Assembly (NCBI RefSeq): GCF_036785885.1
Contig: NC_092316.1
Location: forward strand, 50,415,001-50,479,000
Origin: Coffea arabica
Lineage: Eukaryota; Streptophyta; Magnoliopsida; Gentianales; Rubiaceae
DNA: 64,000 nucleotides
Reading direction: 5' to 3'
Made by a program: the position numbers and the translations under genes
The notes under the pieces: generated by a model
Told to the model about the DNA's origin: nothing
Databases searched by the model: none
What the model saw: only the letters and a program-made list of their open reading frames with translations
In this document: in pieces, positions 1 through 10,820 of the stretch
How the letters are laid out: each line of letters begins with the position of its first letter
Numbering within the stretch: position 1 is the first letter of the stretch

Positions 1-640
1 ACTTATCGTATTGGATAATATGTAATTTGAAAACTTTTAAATGTGTTTATTTCTTTATTTAGGTTATAATATAGGATAAAATAATTAAATTTAATATTTT
101 ATTTTTTAAAATACAAAACTATTCTTAAAGCAGCAAATTTGAGATCTTTCTAAAAGTACTTTTAATCCCAAAAACCCCACTCCTAATTTTATGGAATGAT
201 GTTAATTAAATTCCTCAAAAATACTTTTAACACCCAAAAGTGCTTTTTAACTAAAAGCACCATAATTTCAAATTGGGCCCTTAGTAGAATTTTTAGTCAA
301 AATGCTTATTAAATGCTTCATCATATTGTCTGTGTCCAAACTTGCAAAAGAACTTTTTTTATTTGACAATATGCAATTTCAAATTTTTAGAACATATTTA
401 TCTCTTCATTTAGTTTAAATTTTAAAATGAAGTTGTTAACTATTAATTTTTTAAATAATAAAATTATTCTAAAATCACCAATTGTGACCTTATTTCTAAA
501 AGTGCTAATGGTCAAAAGTTCTACTCCTAAATTCAAGGCACGATACTCACTAAACACATTAAAAATGCTTTTTATCTTCTAAACGCACTTTTTTAATAAA
601 AACAACGTAACCCCAAATGGAACCTTAGTGCGCTAAAGAA
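1..640. repeat. Diverged tandem duplication, about 350 bp period, AT-rich
   Basis: The stretches at about 1-285 and 351-628 run in parallel. Each has an 'ATATG.AATTT.AAA.TTTT' start, a long A/T block, then 'TTCTAAAAGT', an 'ACTCCTAA.TT' block and a final 'AAAGTGCTTTTTA'-like block ending before 'CAAATTGGGCCC' or 'CAAATGGAACC'. The copies are clearly diverged. No coding signal is visible. Inference: an old duplicated piece of a non-autonomous element. Confidence 0.5.
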
Positions 641-1055
641 TTATTTTATACACAAAATTTCATATTTTAACAAATTGTAGATATTAATGGATTATTTAAA
701 GGATTGATCTTCTTGACAATGTACACGCTGTCAACGTTGAATAAATAATAATTATATAAAATTTGAATTTGAAATTCAATTTTTATATATGTTATGAATT
801 CAAATGTATTAATATATATACGATCACTATATATAAGATTAATTCTTACTTAAATCCTATTATATCATATGTTAAATACACATCAGAGTTGGATCAAATG
901 TAATTTGTCGCAATAAATTTAATAAATTTGGGTCAGGGTATGCAAATACCGAGACAATGCTCTCCTGAACTAATAATTGCCCCAGTCCAACATCCCCGTC
1001 TTCGTTTTCCTAAGTTGAGGAGCTGTCATGTCCCTGTCGCTATGCATTCCTTTGT
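641..1055. other. Intergenic flank left of the large MULE; possible small MITE at 708-846
   Basis: No gene is seen. The part at about 708-846 shares the 'AAAATTTGAATTTGAAATTCAATTTTT' core and flanking GTACACGCTGTCA-like end with better-preserved copies at 24954-25118 and 28162-28293, so it is probably an older copy of that MITE family. The last six bases, CTTTGT (1050-1055), recur immediately after the right end of the large element. Confidence 0.4.
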
Positions 1056-1164
1056 GGATACGGGGCAGGACCGCTCCTGAACGGTCCCCTCACAAAATCG
1101 AACGTGAGGCGAGAAATGGTCCAAGTCAGCAAGCCTTCAGGTGAGACCAAAACGACGACGTTCT
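1056..1164 (+). repeat. Left terminal inverted repeat of the large MULE
   Basis: It aligns with the reverse complement of 21491-21615. It lacks about 14 bp present in the right end (the segment between CAGGA and CCGCTCCTG), so the longer terminal hairpin of the right end is reduced here to GGACCG..CGGTCC (1069-1088). Confidence 0.8.
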
Positions 1165-2139
1165 ATTAATTGAGAAGGGAAAAAAAAATCTAAAATCGTA
1201 TCTGGGGTAACGGCAAGTTACGGAACGGCAGCAACGTTGGTAAGTGTCCTCCCGCCCAAAATGAAAGGTTGAAAATGAAGGTTCCCACTTAGACCCTCTC
1301 CCAAACCCACGAAGCAGTTGCCACTATTCGAAATTCATAACTATCAAAAAACTAGGGCAATAGACGAGAGGAGAAATAATAGAGAAAAAGAGGAGATTGG
1401 CAAGAACAGTGTGACATTGGAGTCAAGCCGTGGAACTGTGGCATTGTTGAAGGCTGAGCAGAGGAAGCAGAAGGAAGAAGTGGTGGTAGAAGGCCAATTT
1501 TGTTGTGAATCGGCTTTAGTAAAAGAAGAAGAAACGTGAACCTCAGCTTCAAAGTTGAAGAGCGTGGGATCCTGAGTAGTTAAAGACCACAAATCGTAAA
1601 GGTAAAACATGTGGAAACCTGGGATGATACAGTTGTGTAATTTATACTTCAAAGTGGAAGGACCTTACTTGTGGTTGTTTTTGGTGTACACTATGACGCT
1701 TTTGTGTATAGTAAGTAAAAAAGTTCAGCGTGATAGAAGTGTTATGTAAAATTGTATGTGATCATCGAAACAGGAGATGGGAAAGGAGGGGGAAATCTTG
1801 CGGCACAACTGCTTGATAAAATGTGTGAATGGGTTTGGGATTTCGTAGGCGTAAAAATGGGTGTAGATGCTGAATTACAAAATGCTAAGTAGATAGTACA
1901 ATGCGTTGAGCGTATCATACACTGCGAAACTAAATAGTGACAAGATAATTCAGTGCAATGAAGGGTAATATAGCACGTTGGCTAAAAATTATGTTATGTA
2001 GGAAAAAAGTGACATAGAGAAACATTGATACGGTGTGTTAAAGTGTAAAACATTAACATAAGAAAGTCAAAACTTGTGAGATGTAGTACATAGTATAAGG
2101 AAAAGATGTAGAAAATGACAAAGGGTAGAGGCGAAGGAC
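1165..2139. other. MULE left interior, no gene recognised
   Basis: The region follows the left terminal repeat and precedes the 160 bp repeat array. Short open frames exist (for example 1318-1539) but overlap each other on both strands, lack splice context and match no family I recognise. The base composition is G/A-rich around 1360-1550. Confidence 0.4.
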
Positions 2140-2970
2140 AAATTAGAAATGATAGTCGGAGATTGGTATGTTATATTTGAGATTTCATTGATGTATGTCT
2201 AGTGTATCAGTTGATGTACATGAACATAATGTTGGATAAGTCTTACATGTCGTGGACTAACAGGCACAGAGAAGCAAAGAGTAGAAATATTAGTGTAAAA
2301 TTGGTATGTATCATTTTGTGATTTTCATTAGTGTATCTGTTTTATTAGTTCACGTGCATGAAGACAATGTTGGATAAATCTTACATATTGGTGGATAACT
2401 GTTACATGGTGTAGATTAATAGGTACAGGACAGAAAGAAAAGAGAAATGTTAAGACTGAAATTTGAATGGCGTATTTGGGACTTCATTGATGTATGTTTA
2501 TTGTATTAGTTGTTGTGCATGAACAAAATGTTGGATAGATGCTACATGGTGTTGGATAACTGTTACATGGTGTGTATTAGTAGATACCAGGCAGAAAGAA
2601 AAGAGAAATGTTAGATTGAAATTTGAATGTCGTACGTGGGACTGCATTGATGTATGTTTATGGTATTAGTTCTTGTACATGAACAAAGTGTTGGATAAGT
2701 GTTACGTGGTGTTGGATAAATGTTACATGGTGTGGATTAGCAGGTACCGGCGAGAAAGAGAAGAGAATTGTTAGATTGAAATTGGAATGTCGTATTTTGG
2801 ACTGCATTGATGTATGTTAGATTGTATTATTTATTGGATAAATGTTATATGGTGTGGATTAACAAGTACATAGAAGAAACAGAGTAGAAATGTTAGCGTG
2901 TTAACTCGTATGTCGTATTTGAGACTTCGGTGGTATATGTTTATTGTATTTGTTGTTATGCATGAACAGG
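2140..2970 (+). repeat. Array of about six 160 bp repeats ending at a start codon
   Basis: A block 'CATTGATGTATGT' recurs at 2186, 2326 (diverged), 2485, 2645, 2805 and about 2927 (diverged). Each is followed by 'TTGTGCATGAACAAAATGTTGGATAA', 'TGTTACATGGTGT', 'GATTA..AGGTAC' and 'AGAAA.AGAGAAATGTTAGA' or variants. Spacings are about 140, 159, 160, 160 and 120 bp. The last, shortened unit ends '..TATGCATGAACAGG' directly before the ATG at 2971. Inference: an upstream promoter array and/or a subterminal transposase-binding array of the MULE. Confidence 0.75.
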
Positions 2971-5900
2971 ATGGCACGAATAAGAAGCGAAAGACGGAAC
3001 AAGAGTTTAGGCGAAAATGAAGGAATAGATGCAGCGGGTACAAGTGAAGTTAGAGAACCAGTTCCACCGTTGAATGCGTGGATGAAGTTTAGGTAATATT
3101 GATGTTTATTGAAAATGATAATCATGAGTAGAATGCACAGCTAATTGGTTAATATTTAATGTGTGTAAGAAGGAGTATCAAAGCACCGTTCCAGCGAAAG
3201 GCATTAAGATAACAGAGGTATGTATTAAGAACTAAATAAAGCATTAATTGTTTATAGTTGTTGCACGGTAAAAGTAAAAAATACTATTAGAAAAGGGTTA
3301 ATATCAGAAACCTCCCTTGAGGTTTCTTTTAATCACACCTAGCACCCTCCATGTTTTCGAAATCACACTTAGCACCCCTGCAATGACAATTTTGGTGTCA
3401 TTGTCAGCCTCTCTATTTCAAAATGATAGGAAAAAAATGAATTGTAGGATAGAGACTTTATTTTTGTTCCACCTGTACCCATAGCCCAAAAAGAGTTTAT
3501 TTCCTAGTAGCAAAACAGGTCTAAATCTTGTTTTTTAGTATATGTAAATGATCATCTAATAAATAATAGGATAGCATCAGGGTTGTAACACAATTACATA
3601 TCTTCATACACCATGGAGTATGCTGATATGTATCGTTTGGAGGGATGCGAGGTAGGGAAGGGTGTTAGATCAATCATCCTTGAATAATGTAACACGTTTT
3701 GAACATTCTGTAATTTTATGTAAGTTTCTTGTATATCTTTACAATAGATTGCGTCTCTGCTATTAAGGTTTACAAATAATTCACGTAGAGTTACACATTA
3801 TTTAAAAAATGTTACATTGATCCGAACGGGGATAAAAAATATGAGTATGGATTCTCATAATGGCAGCAATAGTTTCAGAATGTGGTTGTAGTTGTAAATA
3901 AACTTGCTCTTCCATATTTGGGAAAATGCGGTCGTATAAATAGCTTTTTTCTGCATCGTAGTGGAATGGAGTTTGTAAGTTATTAATATTGCAATCCTCA
4001 GTGTCTAGATTATTGCTTGTAGATGGTGTTTTGGAAACATATGGATTGCGATACCCCATTATGTAGTAGAAATGGCTCGCTTAGGGTATATACTCATGAA
4101 TTCCCATCATCTTTGAACTACGTTTAGATTGTGTTATTATGTAGTTAGGAATTGCGATTTTGGCAATGGCACTATGTCCATTGCCAAAAGTTAACATTAC
4201 TGGAAACGGCATGACTAATTAATATTAAGGAGGGGGATAAGAACAGTTGTTAGATCAATCATCCCTAAATAGTGTAACATTTTTTCATCATTTTGTAATT
4301 TTGTATAAACTTCTTGTACATCCTTGCAACAGAAGTGTGATAAGTTGTTAGTGTAGATATGGGTATAGTATGTAATAATCGTACTTGTGTTGGTAAGTTT
4401 TACAGATAATTCAATTAGAGTTACACGTTGTACAAAGAATATTACATAATTCAGAACAGTTATCAGCAGTTTGTCAAAAGAATTTTTTGATTTTTTTTTT
4501 ATCTTTTTTGGTATGCAGTTTTCTTCTTAGTTCTTGTAGTGGAGTATTGGTCTCTGTATACTGCATTGATTATTTTTAAATTATGACCGTTCAACTTTGG
4601 TTATGGTATAACAATACTTATCCGAATTTCTTTTTGCCTCTGAACGAGTTAAGGTTGTTTGTGGCATGGGATAGATGTTGGTGATTTTTTGATAATTTCT
4701 CACCTTTTAATTAGGAGAACCTGTCACATCCTACTGTCGGGAATGCTATGTGTTATTTCAAAAACTTGGGGGATGCTACATGTGATTAGAACAAACATTA
4801 GGGGAGGTTTCTGATATTAATCTGTGTTAGAAAATATTGAATTACATATAACATGATTCACGATTATATGCATCCAATGCAGTATAATAAAATGGTTAAA
4901 GCAGCATATGATAAGTTGAGCGAGGAAGAAGTCCAGAATCGAAAAGAGAACTATCGAAAAGAGAAAGAGGAGTACAAGAGAGAAATGGCGCGTCTTGGAA
5001 AGACTATACCGGGAAAACAGCAGATTAAGGTAAGCACAAGGCATGGATGCTGAAATAGGTTGTTACGTGATAATGTGTGTATATCTAACTAGTTTTTGTG
5101 CTTGAACTTAATTATAGAATCCGAAGTACACCATTCGTTGTTCACCAAATCAGATGGTTTGGTTAGCATCGAACATTGATGAAACAAAAAAACAGCAAAT
5201 CAGAGATTTGGGGTTTGGAGGGCTGCTGGAAATAAAGTGTCGCTCCATTCCGAACGGCATAGCAACCTGGCTGATCGACAATTTTAATCTTACACTAAGT
5301 AGCTTTCAGCTACATAGAGATGGTGTGCTACCCTTAACAGCAAAAGACATCAGTTTAATCCTTGGAATCCCAAATGATGGCCCCTTACCAGTTGAAGATA
5401 CTGATAGCAGTGAGGGTGGAGATTCTGGACCAAGTCGCCGAACATACAAATGGAAAGAGCTGCCCGAAGAGTTAGTAAGCATGAGCGGTGGGGACGAGTT
5501 CAAGCGACTATTTGTTGCATTTGCTTGTGGATGTCTATTAGCTCCAACTACACGGGCTGAGCATAAAATTCGGCTATGGGATTGCACGAAGGTGGTTACT
5601 GAGGTGCTTTCATTAAATTGGGCAGAGTACGTTAGAAATATACTATGCAATAGGATATTAGAAGTACAGAAGAAAAGCGAAAAGCAGCACCAATATGTTG
5701 GGGGTTGCATGTTTGTCCTACTGGTAAGTTTAGTTATGTGATATTGAAAGTTAGTAAGTGATCTAAGTAGTAGGGGATGCAACGAAAAGAAATTTTAAGT
5801 TGGCACATGAAGGTTGTTTATGCATAGTACTTGAATTGCAGGTGATATAATTGATGTGTCAGTGTCTAATTATATTGCAGGTGCATTACCTTGATCGAGT

Positions 5901-8900
5901 GACAATACTGAAGCACAGAGTGGCTCGAGTTATACCAAGAGTAAAGGCATGGACAGATGCTTTAATTTCAGAACGGGATGCATTGGAGATCGATAATCTC
6001 GGAGGTTATGGAAAAGGAAAACTAGTAAGAGCGATAACTTTTTTTTGATGGATTTTAACTTACTAGTTTGTATGTATAGGCCACACATACCATGTACTTA
6101 TGAAGTGATGGTTTGATTTTGTTTTCGTAGATTGGGACGCATGAAGAAGAAGAGGCTGAATCTGGTGCACAGATAAATGAACTACCCCCTGAACTAGTTG
6201 GAATAATGATGGACAGCGGGCATCATGATATCGCAGTAAGCTGCCTAACTGTTAAAACTGATACTTCATTATGCGCTATTGTTGCTTAAGTTAAAGTTAT
6301 ACATTTTTTATAATTTGAACAATCATTCGTAAGCAGCCACAGCTACGTAACTTAGGAAAGTAATCTTGTCAAATACAATCATTAAGTATTGACGTACAGC
6401 ATACAATCATTTTGCATTTGCTATGTTTGACATACAAAATCAGAAAAGTTAGTTGTAAATCGAGTATGGGACAAAGAAGTAGTTAAGCTTTGTAAAAAGG
6501 TGGGAAGATTTTTCGAACGCCGATCACAAATAACACTAGTGCTCAGCTATAATCTAGCTACATTTGAAACGCAGTGTGCTCATGTCGTTTGTTCCATATT
6601 TTATGACAGAAACGAGAGAGAAAAAAAATTCTCGAATATTATTCATGCAAAATACAAAGTTAATTGTATACTTCATGCAATTCGTGTGCCAAATACAGCT
6701 TAGTCATTTTCATGTAACTTTTCTTGAAAAATATTTCACCACCTGAAAGCGAACAGGCAGATTTCATGAGGTCCATGAGTAAATAATACAGATCAATGCA
6801 TAATATGATGAATTCATCTGTTCAGATTAAGTCGAAACGGGCTATTCATTGTGGTTTGTTAATGTATAAGCAGGTTGAGCTTTCAGAAGTGTACAGTATG
6901 ACAGTGAGTTGCCAAAAAAGGATATTAAATATTGCAGAATTGCTGTGTTCTCATCCTAGGGCCAAAACAGCAACAACAGAGGTCGTTTCAAACGAAAAGC
7001 AGAAACAGAGGATGTCTGATTCAGAGCAAATACATCTTGATATGGACAGTGAAGATAATTCGGAATATCAATCCGCAGAAGCAGGAAAGGACTCCAATGC
7101 TGACCATGACGGTGATAGTGAAAAAGAACAAGATGCAGGCGGTAATGATGATGACATTGGGACCTCAACCAGAGCAATAGATGAGACTAAACCAACAAAT
7201 CGACATTCGATGGGGCAGACGATAGTTGGAAAAGAGCAAAGTGGGAGAACCACTGATGGGAAAGAGGCAGAAAATGTTGGCAACACAAGTGATGGAAAGG
7301 ACATTTCAGACAGTGTGTACAAGTCAAATGATACCCCAACAATCATCCAAGATGACTCAACAGGTCCCTTTCGAATTGAGCATCCTTTGGATCTGCCACA
7401 CACACCGAGAAGATTGCGGTCTTATAGTCGCAAAAGGAAAGGTTAGTGAACAAAAAAACAGTGTCTTGAATTTGATGTACAAGTACTCACAAATTAAATT
7501 TATTATGTTGTGTTCAGAAGATAGAAACCTTGATAGTATTTAGTCTGAATTAATAGTTACATTTGAGTTTTGCATATGAATTGAAGAATTCTTAGCTGAT
7601 CGGTTAAACGTTATTGCAATGTGCTGCCCCATTAAATTTTTGTATAACATGTATACCTAATCATTAGGGTTAATATCAGAAACCTCCCTTGAGGTTTCTT
7701 CTAATCACACCTAGCACCCCTCATGTTTTCGAAATCACACTTAGCACCCCTGGAATGACAACTTTGGTATCATTGTCAACCCCTCAATATTTTTGTTCCA
7801 CTTTTACCCTCCTTGTGAACTCTATTTATGTAACTCACATCCCTTCAACTTTAGTAACACTACAATATCGTGCCTGAACAGCGTAACATGTTTTGAACAT
7901 TTTGTAATTTTATATAAGTTTCTTGTACATCTTTATAACAGATTGCGTTTCTGTTATTAAGTTTTACAAATAATTCACATAGAGTTATACATTGTTTAAA
8001 AAATGTTATATTGATCTGAATGAAGATAAAAAAAATGTGAATATGGATTGTCAAAATGGCAGCAATAGTTTCAATATGTGGTTGTAGTTGTAAATAAACT
8101 TGCTCTTTCATTTTTGTGAAAATGAGGTAGTATAAATAGCTTTTTATGCATCCTAGTTGAATGGAGTTTGTAAGTTATTAATATTGCGATACCCTATTGT
8201 CAAGTAGAAATGGCTTGCTGATGCTATATACTCATGAATTTCCATCATCTTTGAATTACTTCTAGATTGTGTTTTATTCACTTAGGAATTGCAATTTTAG
8301 CAATGGCACTATGTCCATTGCCAAAAGTTAACGTCACTGGAAACTCCATGACTATTTAATATTAGAGAGTGGGATAGGAACAATTGTTTGATCAACCATC
8401 CCTAATTAGTGTAACATTTGTTGAATATTTTATAATTTTATGTAAACTTCTTGTACACCATTACAATAGAAGTGTGATAAGTTGTTAGTATACATACGGG
8501 TCCAATATGTAATAATCGTATTTGTGTTAATAAGTTTTATAAATAGTTCAATTAGAGTTACACTTTCTACAAAAAAATATTACATAATTACAGAATAGTT
8601 TTTCATAATTTAGGGAAAACCTCAAGGGAGGCTTTCGAAATTAACTCTACATAAATAGAGTTCACAAGGAGGGTAAAAGTGGAACAAAAATATTGAGGGG
8701 TTGACAATGATACCAAAGTTGTCATTCCAGGGGTACTAAGTGTGATTTCGAAAAAATGAGGGGTGCTAGGTGTGATTAGAAGAAACCTCAAGGTAGGTTT
8801 CTGATATTAACCCCTAATCATTATTCTGTCAGTGTGAACTACATAACATTTTGATTTTCTGATGTATTGATATCTGCAGCAGTTGTTGAAGATGAGAATG

Positions 8901-10820
8901 AGCACAGGCCAGCTCGGGCAACGAAGAAAAGCAGCATGCTACGGTCAGCCGAGTACGTTCTGCCTTCGCACGTGACAATCAGCATTTACGACAAAAGGAT
9001 CGCTGCATTCGCGTGGGAGGTACATAAGAATCCCAAGTAAGGTTCCTATATATTTATCATACGATTATGAGGTTATAATACAGGCACTTAAGGATTTATT
9101 GGTGCCACTATTTGTTAAATGCATCCCTCCAGTCCATTTGTAATCAATTCATGCATTTTTATGCTCTTCGAATTGGAATTCAATTTAGTCTAAAATGGTA
9201 TCAATTGTAACCATAAGATTGTAACATTTCTCCCGAATTACGTTTCTTGAACATCCTTTTTGTAATGAAGAACTAGCATAAGGTAGTAAAATTGATGAAT
9301 ATTAGGGAATGCATGGTTTATTTGTTGGCTGAAGTTGAATGTAACGTTATGATAAAGCAATGACTTTTTGTAGAACATGGTTGCTAACAACTGCCAATTT
9401 TAAAGTAACTCTTTGTCTGACTTAATGACAGGGAGACACTCATTCAGATGTTCCAACTTTCTCTAACACGAGATGACCTCAGGACTCTTTGTGATGGCAT
9501 GCATGTGTCGACTCGGGTTAGGCATATTTTTTCAGCCCGAGAAATAATACATTGTGTTGGTTTGGTAAGGTAAAGCGATACGTTTTCCAAATGGCAGTAA
9601 CTAAACCCATTCTGCTACTTGGCTGTAACTGTACGCAGGTCATGGACATATTTGCCAGGCATATAAACTGGGGTGGGGAAGCTAGTACAACCAGTAGACT
9701 CAAGCGCTATATTGTCGAGCCTATAGCAATTGTAAGTATTAAAATTATTGTTAGATAATGACTACCATTCAATAAAATATTATCAAAGTTTCACACAAAT
9801 GCATGTACCAATCTATTACCCGAGTCAGTGAAATTCACCCTAAACATCTATATCCCCTTGTACTGATTGCTAACAGGATGACATTTTGAATCTTCGAAAA
9901 TTCGAAACACAACCCGATGACATCCTAACTACTAAGCTTATGAAGTTGTTCAAGATCCGCGGGCCTGATAAAGCGGCTGATCCATCTAAGTGTCAGTTGG
10001 TATGGATATAACCTTATCGTAACTATTGATGAGACATGCTATATATTGGCAAGTTATTGGTAAACTACTCTATTATGCTCGTGCTGATGAAATTTTTTTT
10101 TATGCTGCAAATTCTTGTTCCTGTCCTCGTAGACAGCTGCTGGTTTGTGTACTCCTTCCATGTCTCACAACGCATAGTGCATCTGCTAGACCCTAACCCA
10201 CAACAAGCAAAGAGCAAAGATATTACAGTTCTAAAGCGCTTGGTATGAGTGTTTATAGGAGTTGTTCATTAATTTTTATCATACAAATAGTTACTTGACT
10301 CTGTTTCATGCAGCAACGTGCCCTCGGACTGATAATGACAGCTAAATTTGGGATGGAACTTGACTTTGCAACTTTCAAACTCTTAGTTGCTGATGTACCT
10401 CATGTGTCACCCGATCGCATGTAAAATATGGGATCTTTCAATACCACCCCGATACCTTACTATTGCAATGTGTACTCCAATCACTTTAGTATATTGTCCA
10501 TATTTCTGAGTCACAATATGTTGATCTGTACAGGTTCAATAGTGGAGTTTTCACGATGACCTTTCTTGAACACTGGAGTGGAAGATTGGCTGTGCGAATT
10601 ACTGAGGTGTGATCATATTCTATAACTATCTGTTTTTCTACTTGTGGCAATAAAACGGGTAATAAATACCTCAATCCCCGGGTTTACTAATACAAGAGGT
10701 GAAATTGTGCAGGAAAATGTTGCGAAATATCGAATTATCTACACCGCGCGGCTTTGTAGTTCGGAGCATAATACAAAGTTTCAGGACACTATTGTCGCCA
10801 CGGTTGGGAGTAAACAGTAA
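2971..10820 (+). CDS. MULE-borne HMG-box / plant-mobile-domain-like / Ulp1-like protein, 15 predicted exons
   Basis: Predicted exons: 2971-3092, 3170-3217, 4883-5029, 5118-5723, 5881-6024, 6131-6235, 6874-7441, 8880-9036, 9432-9516, 9639-9731, 9877-9999, about 10053-10242, 10314-10420, 10534-10606, 10713-10820. From exon 2 onward the GT..AG junctions keep one frame. Exons 1-3 read as an HMG box (PVPPLNAWMKF .. KGIKITE .. YDKLSEEE .. KEEYKREM), without the usual core Trp. Exons 4-6 resemble the plant-mobile-domain-like region of MULE Ulp1 genes (LGFGGLLEIKC, PLTAKDISLILGIPNDGP). Exon 7 is an acidic, low-complexity linker ending in RRLRSYSRKRKG, a possible nuclear signal. Exons 10-15 have a C48/Ulp1 layout (VDSCWFVYSF, IVHLLDPNP, FNSGVFTMTFLEHW), but His is replaced by Cys before the Trp and DCG by NSG, so protease activity is unlikely. 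Odd: exon 1 ends in phase 2 while exon 2 needs phase 0. The exon 12 start is uncertain. Introns 2 and 7 each hold a MITE. Confidence 0.65.
3295..4825. mobile_element. MULE-type MITE, copy 1, inside intron 2 of the HMG/Ulp1-like gene
   Basis: It begins GGGTTAATATCAGAAACCTCC and ends in the diverged inverse (GGAGGTTTCTGATATTAAT). The flanks are ATTAGAAAA (3286-3294) and GTTAGAAAA (4826-4834), an 8 of 9 match, as expected for an aged 9 bp MULE duplication. Its interior (about 3690-4420) is closely similar to 7885-8545 in copy 2. It is non-coding. Confidence 0.8.
7667..8813. mobile_element. MULE-type MITE, copy 2, inside intron 7 of the HMG/Ulp1-like gene
   Basis: It begins GGGTTAATATCAGAAACC and ends GGTTTCTGATATTAACCC. 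The terminal inverted repeats are about 165 bp (7667-7835 against 8640-8813). The 10 bp CTAATCATTA flanks it on both sides (7657-7666, 8814-8823). It is younger-looking than copy 1 because the ends are nearly identical. The mirrored short reading frames in its two arms are a by-product of the inverted repeat. Confidence 0.9.

Noticed and set aside
1318-1539. 73-codon plus-strand frame inside the MULE
   Set aside because: Two overlapping frames on the opposite strand are equally open. The composition is purine-rich and no domain or splice context supports a gene.
6500-6746. Short overlapping frames in intron 6 of the HMG/Ulp1-like gene
   Set aside because: They lie between well-supported exons, overlap each other and do not join the flanking exons in phase.
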